Positions 59,006 to 64,000 of a stretch of 64,000 bases of DNA are shown here, piece after piece. Made by a program: the position numbers and the translations under genes. The notes under the pieces are model-generated. The model ran no database searches. It was not told where the DNA came from and saw nothing but the letters and a program-made list of their open reading frames with translations. Source of the DNA: Debaryomyces hansenii CBS767 (Eukaryota; Ascomycota; Pichiomycetes; Serinales; Debaryomycetaceae); assembly GCF_000006445.2 (NCBI RefSeq), contig NC_006049.2, forward strand, positions 1,674,001-1,738,000. Reading direction: 5' to 3'. Position 1 is the stretch's first letter, and the number at the start of each line of letters is the position of its first letter.

Positions 59006-59113
59006 ATGAGCAGCACTAAACTATATATCGAGGCTTTTTCGGCTATCGAACAAAATATTAAGGCACTGCATGGCGAATTTAGGAAACTATCCGAGGCTGC
59101 ACTGCGAGTCTAA
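59006..59113 (+). other. 35-codon small ORF between AIF-like gene and BUB1
   Basis: ATG 59006 opens 35 codons ending in TAA 59111-59113, overlapping the BUB1 stop by four bases on the opposite strand. The product (MSSTKLYIEAFSAIEQNIKA...) is predicted helical. It sits in a 290-base gap that is locally GC-richer than other spacers. It could be a tiny gene, the last exon of a spliced one, or chance. Confidence 0.25.
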
Positions 59114-61896
59114 CGAAGGCTATTGAACAACTTCTTATTATCATTATTCAATTCCTCTTCGATATCGTGTATTGAGCTCTTAAGATTCTTTTTTGAGCCG
59201 TTAGCATCCAACCAATTCTCAAGGCGATGCCTTTGGAACTTGAGTTCCTCTGTAATCGGTAATTTGATATTAGAATCGTCTGATCGAGAATATGGATTAA
59301 GCAACAAGTTGAATAATGGATTCCACAAGTCAAGTTGCCAGTACCTCTTTAGAGTATGACTGAGAAATACGCTACCAGTGGTAGATTCTTTGATCTCTAT
59401 ATACTTTCCAAATAGCATGGTATAAATAATACTGGCGAGGCCGTAGTAGTCCGCTTCAAAGCTCCAAGGTTCATGCTTATTCATCTGTGGGCAATCCTGC
59501 TGGTCCGTTTCCCAGTTGGAAACGAATTGGGCATTTTGGTTGAATAATGTCATATCTATGGCTCTTCCAAAATCTATCAAGGTTATGCTTTTATTAAACC
59601 AGCCATCACTTCCGTAACGGCTGTAAGTGTCACTCCACTCCTTGGAATGGCTAAACCTGATCATGCAGTTATCAGATTTTAGATCACCATGAATAATACC
59701 TATGCTATGGAGAACTTCGATAATTTTTAACAATTCGACTGTTAAATATATACACAACACTTCATCAACAGTTGATCCTCTGTTTTTATAAATATTTACC
59801 ACATCCAAAATAGTGCCTTGGTTCACATAATTCATTAATAAGTAACTTTCATCCTGAAAGAAGAAGAGTGCCTCGGGTTTGACTATCATTTCCCTAATAT
59901 CACAATCAAATATAGTTAGTCTTTGATGAATTTGGGTTAGAATATAATACTCCCATTTTGATGATGGAGACTCCACCTTCAATGCCTTTAACTTCCCCAT
60001 TTCCGTTTCAACGAGATAAACTACACCGTATCCGCCATGCCCCAACTCATATCTTAAGCAATAAATCTCATCCCCACAATAGTCAATTATTGAATTTTTA
60101 GAACCTTTAGTAATTATTTTAGTTTTATTGTTTGTTATCTCGTGAAATCTCTTTATCTTATTAATCTTGGTATAGCAATAATTGCAAAACCCAGAATACG
60201 AAGATATGGGTGTCGCCAAATCGTCTAGTAATCGTTCCCTTAAAGACTCGTCTACTGGGTCAAATATATTCAGTTCCTTATCTATTACTGAGGATGAGGG
60301 TCTCTCTATAAAGGGGGAACTCTGAACACTATCTCCCTGGACATTAGTATCCCTCGTAGGTGTTATAGTCTTCTCCAAATTTCCTTCATTAGAATGTCCT
60401 GTTTCATTTGAAATTTGTTGTTTTAATTCTTTTTCTTCGGGTTTTATTGCATGAATTGTTTCTGTGACAAATCCATCAAAATTCGTAGTATTTTCACCTT
60501 CAGTTTTTTCCTCCTCGTCATCTGTATTCAAATTCTGACCTGCATCATTAAACATAGTGAGTACTTCATTAGTTGCCATACGAGAAAACATCGTCATTGT
60601 AGGTGAATTCGGTCTGTGTTTAAAAGGTAAATGAGTATCATCGTCCTCATGAAGACCTCCATCTTTCAACGGAATTGTGAAAGTAATATCCTTAGAGAAA
60701 GTACTTTCATCTACTATGTTATTATGCGGCTTAAGTGGTGTTTTTTCTTCAGGTATTAAATTTTGCTGCTCTTCGTAGCCTAATGAAACTTTACTTAGCT
60801 TTCTGGTTAGGGCTAAAATCTCATCCAAGCAATATTCGTCTCCCTGTTCTGGATATAATAAATCCATATTTAAACTAACTTTTTCTTGGTTTTTTCCTGG
60901 GTGTCTTATTAAAGTATGCATTAATCCGTTTTCGTCTTCTTCGATTGTTTGTATAGGTACTGCGCCATCTGTATCATGGGCAACATCTTTGAATACTGTG
61001 ATCTTAGACTCAGGTTTGGTTGGCTCTAACTTCTGCTTGATAGTTTCACCGCACCATGGCTTTGATGTTAAGATGTTTTCTTTTACCCTTGTTTTAATAG
61101 GCCCAAGTTCAGGTGGATTGGCCAGCCCATCAAATAGAGTGTTCAAAATGTCCTGGTTCTTGTCCTCGTCTTCCACGAACACTTGCAATTTGGGTCTCTT
61201 TCTTGTTGCTTGGGCATCCGTCATTCCAATTGGAACAGCTGAATCTCCTCTCTTCACAGCGAGAACATTTTTTATGGACGATTCACCTCGATCTGTTCTC
61301 CTGGCCGGATCATGCATTCTTTCGTTGAATTGCATAAATGATCGTTCAAGTCGAACCAAAGGCCTTGCCTTATATTCAACCCCCATTTCATATATCTGAG
61401 TTGCATCTTGAAACTTCTCATTAAGCTCCAAGTATTTTGCAAATTCTTCATAATACAATGCTAATTCGGTGCCTATTTCCTTTTTGGCCAAGTAAACAAA
61501 AATATCTTTCGGAGAATCGGAGTAGTTGGTATATTCCAACCATACTTTCAAATACCGTGGGTCATTCTTGTAATGTGCTACGTCTCGAAAGCATGAAGTA
61601 CATCTTTCCAATAAAGCCAATAATCCACTCTCAGTATTGGAGCCTTGAGGAAATGTATCATGAGTCCAATTTATATAATCTAAGAATACCTGTAATGGAT
61701 CATCTAATTCTTCTGAATTTTCTAATTGTAACTCAAATTGTTCTTTTCTTTTTTGTTGTTGTTCTTTGTACTTAAGTACCGATTTTGATGCGTTTTTGAA
61801 ATTCAATGCTAATTTAGAAGCTGACCTCCCCTCGGGTAAAGGCTGTATATTCTCTTTATCATGTTCTATAAGCGAAGCATCTGTTTGGCTCAGCAT
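59110..61896 (-). CDS. BUB1: Spindle checkpoint kinase Bub1 (MadBub-like)
   Basis: Bub1 recruits checkpoint proteins to kinetochores. The 928 residues contain, in order: an N-terminal KEN box (K14-E15-N16) in DKENIQPLPEGRSASKLAL, a Mad3/BubR1-type context; the TPR domain (~60-200; DDPLQVFLDYINW); a second KEN (272-274); a Bub3-binding GLEBS motif, YPEQGDEYCLDEILALTRKL (~349-367); and a kinase domain (~625-900) with LGHGGYGVVYLVE, IIHGDLKSDNCMIRF and LIDFGRAIDMTLF. Kinase key residues are present, so it is probably active. The KEN/kinase combination suggests the unduplicated MadBub form. ATG 61896 fits. Confidence 0.93.
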   Translation of the reverse strand: MLSQTDASLIEHDKENIQPLPEGRSASKLALNFKNASKSVLKYKEQQQKRKEQFELQLENSEELDDPLQVFLDYINWTHDTFPQGSNTESGLLALLERCTSCFRDVAHYKNDPRYLKVWLEYTNYSDSPKDIFVYLAKKEIGTELALYYEEFAKYLELNEKFQDATQIYEMGVEYKARPLVRLERSFMQFNERMHDPARRTDRGESSIKNVLAVKRGDSAVPIGMTDAQATRKRPKLQVFVEDEDKNQDILNTLFDGLANPPELGPIKTRVKENILTSKPWCGETIKQKLEPTKPESKITVFKDVAHDTDGAVPIQTIEEDENGLMHTLIRHPGKNQEKVSLNMDLLYPEQGDEYCLDEILALTRKLSKVSLGYEEQQNLIPEEKTPLKPHNNIVDESTFSKDITFTIPLKDGGLHEDDDTHLPFKHRPNSPTMTMFSRMATNEVLTMFNDAGQNLNTDDEEEKTEGENTTNFDGFVTETIHAIKPEEKELKQQISNETGHSNEGNLEKTITPTRDTNVQGDSVQSSPFIERPSSSVIDKELNIFDPVDESLRERLLDDLATPISSYSGFCNYCYTKINKIKRFHEITNNKTKIITKGSKNSIIDYCGDEIYCLRYELGHGGYGVVYLVETEMGKLKALKVESPSSKWEYYILTQIHQRLTIFDCDIREMIVKPEALFFFQDESYLLMNYVNQGTILDVVNIYKNRGSTVDEVLCIYLTVELLKIIEVLHSIGIIHGDLKSDNCMIRFSHSKEWSDTYSRYGSDGWFNKSITLIDFGRAIDMTLFNQNAQFVSNWETDQQDCPQMNKHEPWSFEADYYGLASIIYTMLFGKYIEIKESTTGSVFLSHTLKRYWQLDLWNPLFNLLLNPYSRSDDSNIKLPITEELKFQRHRLENWLDANGSKKNLKSSIHDIEEELNNDNKKLFNSLR

Positions 61897-62080
61897 ACCT
61901 ATTAATCTTGCTACTTCTAGGATCTAATTCATATACTATTCGGTAGATCTGAAGAGTAAACAAATAAACGCTGCACGTCGTTCATGGCCAAAAATGTCGT
62001 ACTAACATCGCGTTCATTAATACCTATGGCCATATTGCTTGTAGTTAAGAAGACAAGATCAGCAATTCAAAGTTAATAAA

Positions 62081-63910
62081 ATGCTATTCTGGAAGCTTTT
62101 TTTGCTTTCTGTATGGTTCATGATAGTTGGGGCTGAAAAATATGCCGAATCATTGAATTTGAAGCCTTTGCCACGGAATAGTTTGTTAGCTACATTTCAA
62201 TTTGATGTCGAATCATTGCCAACAAAGTTAGGCTATTACAATGAAACCATAGAAATCGGTGATAGATCCATATCTGATGGAACCCATTATAATTACTTTC
62301 CAAGATCGTTAGGGCCAATAATTGAGTCTACAAACACAAGAGAATTACATTTAAGATTCACACAGGGCTGGTGGGATTCTGAGTTATGGGGACGCTTGCC
62401 CTTGAACGGTTTAAAGAGTGGTGGAACTGGAGTTGAGGTTTCAGCGGTTATAGAAGCTCCCAATCTAGAATCGGCTAAAAAAGACTGGAATAAGTTATCG
62501 AATTCTTTGTCGGGTTTTTTCTGTGCATCTCTTAATTTTATTGATGATACCATCACAACTACACCAAAGCATCATTCTAATAATAACGGCCATTTCATAC
62601 TGAATTCTAATAATAACTTATATTTTTTAAGAGCTGCTCTTCCTAGTGAGCCAATCTGCACCGAGAATTTAACTCCATTTTTGAAATTATTGCCTACTAG
62701 AGGAAAGGCAGGTATTTCGTCATTGTTAGAGGGCCACAGGGTATTTGACTCTTTGTGGCATGGAATGTCTATTGATGTCATTACGGAATGTGATGAAGTT
62801 GATTCAACTTGTCATTTGTCAATGAGTCAAAGTGTGAATTCTGTTATTGATATCATGAGATCGATTCGTAAGAAGAAGGAAGGAATCCCAAGGCCAACTC
62901 CTGGCGATGAATTGCGTTGCGATGATTCGAAAGTATTCAACATTTGGCAATGCTTTCCGCTTGGTGATCCAACTAATGTCACCTGGGATTTGGAAACTGT
63001 CTTCGGTAGAACTATTAATGGGCCGGCTTTGATTGGCGACTCTAAGACAACATCGATTAATATTGAAATTGACTCAAACTTTTGGGAAACAGACGTGATT
63101 AAGTCATCTGATGAATCGTCCGATGTATCTGCTTTATCTATGTCACCAGATTCCAAATCCATTGAGTACTTTGTTGATGAACCTTTCAAATACAATTTCA
63201 AATTTACTTCTAGCGATAGTCGAAAGACCGCTCCTATAGAAACCCCACCTTTGCATGTATATCGTTCATTAACAGGATATTCACAAGACCAAGGTGGATT
63301 TCGCGTAGTTTTATCCAACCCATCGCCTAGTGAATCCATTGATTTTATTTATTTTGAAACTTTGCCTTGGTACATGAGATTGTATTTAAATACCTTGACC
63401 ATGACAGTCAAGGATGAGACTGGATTCAATGAAATTGATACAGAGCAATCAAACTATATAAAAAACCGCTATTATAAACCAGCCATTGATAGAACAAGGC
63501 CATCACACTTGGAATTTTCAGTCTCCTTACCAGCAAATACAACTATGACTCTAACATATCAATTTGATAAATCGTTATTATTATACGCAGAATACCCACC
63601 GGATGCAAATCATGGATTCGCTATTGATCCGGCCGTTATCAGCGTATTAGATGAAGCAAAGAATAGCGTCTATGAGATGCGGACTACAAGTTTATTGTTA
63701 TATTTACCAACTCCTGATTTTTCAATGCCATATAATGTCATTATTTTGACTTGTACGGTAATGTCCTTAGCTTTCGGATCTATATTTAACTTATTGACCA
63801 AGCAAGTTATTACCGAACAAGAATTTGAGAAAATTGCTGCAAATGGGAAGATAAGTATTATTATTAACCATATAAGAGATAAAATAAAGACAATAAAAAC
63901 GCGCCACTGA
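62081..63910 (+). CDS. GPI16: GPI transamidase subunit Gpi16 (PIG-T)
   Basis: Gpi16 is disulfide-linked to the catalytic Gpi8 in the ER complex that attaches GPI anchors. The 609 residues match S. cerevisiae (610). There is a signal peptide (MLFWKLFLLSVWFMIVGAE), a large lumenal domain with FQFDVE, HYNYFPRSLGPI, LHLRFTQGWWDSELWG, and the FFCASLNFID segment holding the Cys expected to bridge to Gpi8. There is one C-terminal membrane span (YNVIILTCTVMSLAFGSIFNLL) and a short basic tail. ATG 62081 is clear. Divergent from BUB1, with 184 bases between starts. Confidence 0.94.
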   Translation: MLFWKLFLLSVWFMIVGAEKYAESLNLKPLPRNSLLATFQFDVESLPTKLGYYNETIEIGDRSISDGTHYNYFPRSLGPIIESTNTRELHLRFTQGWWDSELWGRLPLNGLKSGGTGVEVSAVIEAPNLESAKKDWNKLSNSLSGFFCASLNFIDDTITTTPKHHSNNNGHFILNSNNNLYFLRAALPSEPICTENLTPFLKLLPTRGKAGISSLLEGHRVFDSLWHGMSIDVITECDEVDSTCHLSMSQSVNSVIDIMRSIRKKKEGIPRPTPGDELRCDDSKVFNIWQCFPLGDPTNVTWDLETVFGRTINGPALIGDSKTTSINIEIDSNFWETDVIKSSDESSDVSALSMSPDSKSIEYFVDEPFKYNFKFTSSDSRKTAPIETPPLHVYRSLTGYSQDQGGFRVVLSNPSPSESIDFIYFETLPWYMRLYLNTLTMTVKDETGFNEIDTEQSNYIKNRYYKPAIDRTRPSHLEFSVSLPANTTMTLTYQFDKSLLLYAEYPPDANHGFAIDPAVISVLDEAKNSVYEMRTTSLLLYLPTPDFSMPYNVIILTCTVMSLAFGSIFNLLTKQVITEQEFEKIAANGKISIIINHIRDKIKTIKTRH

Positions 63911-64000
63911 ACGCTGGTTAGTGGCAGGAATACCAGGTAAGTACCATTTTATATAGATCAGCAACGCCACACATAAAGAAATATATAATCCAATTTGAAT

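Overview
This window is nuclear chromosomal DNA of a budding yeast, almost certainly a CUG-Ser clade species (Debaryomycetaceae; AT-rich and Debaryomyces-like, though I cannot name the species). Genes are dense and nearly intron-less on both strands, and the proteins match fungal families end to end. In-frame CTG codons fall where Saccharomyces cerevisiae has serine: DUN1 kinase subdomain IX (minus strand, 36061-36059) and PFK1 codon 595. Conceptual translations with the standard code therefore carry Leu where this organism probably inserts Ser.

Layout: 1-2076 is non-coding, with a perfect 27-bp direct repeat and a possible 5'-UTR intron. 2077-8000 holds a Usp-like protein, BRE2, NSE1 and a GPI-anchored Crh-type glucan/chitin transglycosylase. 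8141-13973 has PFK1 and a PhoD-like phosphatase. 14220-16882 is a PPR1-like zinc-cluster regulator broken by a 1-base frameshift. 16917-22386 has a TEN1-like OB-fold protein, a Trm61-like methyltransferase, RPC17, a Rog1-type lipase and a small coiled-coil protein. 22477-28975 has OST3/6, RIM13, GPI10 and ADH. 29080-37193 has ATG16, a large alpha/beta-hydrolase, the homeodomain regulator GRF10 (PHO2), MSS2, and DUN1 with a 7-codon first exon and a 55-nt intron. 37310-46898 has TIP20, CCT3, CYK3 and KIN28. 46920-52161 has an L-2-hydroxyglutarate dehydrogenase, tRNA-Gln(UUG), VTC4 and a peroxisomal D-amino-acid oxidase. 52307-63910 has DNF3, an AIF1/FSP1-like oxidoreductase, a BUB1/MAD3-type checkpoint kinase and GPI16.

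Functional groupings are those of an ordinary yeast chromosome: ER glycosylation and GPI synthesis (OST3/6, GPI10, GPI16), genome integrity (NSE1, DUN1, BUB1, possibly TEN1), phosphate (VTC4 with a Pho4-type site, and the Pho4 partner GRF10), trafficking (TIP20, DNF3) and cytokinesis (CYK3). I see no mobile element, CRISPR array, horizontally acquired cluster or evident novel multi-gene system. The points most worth checking are the frameshifted PPR1-like gene, the DUN1 micro-exon, the Mad3-type KEN box on a full Bub1 kinase, and the codon-reassignment evidence.

Starts: several open frames extend upstream through non-ATG codons. I trimmed these to ATG and say so in each entry.
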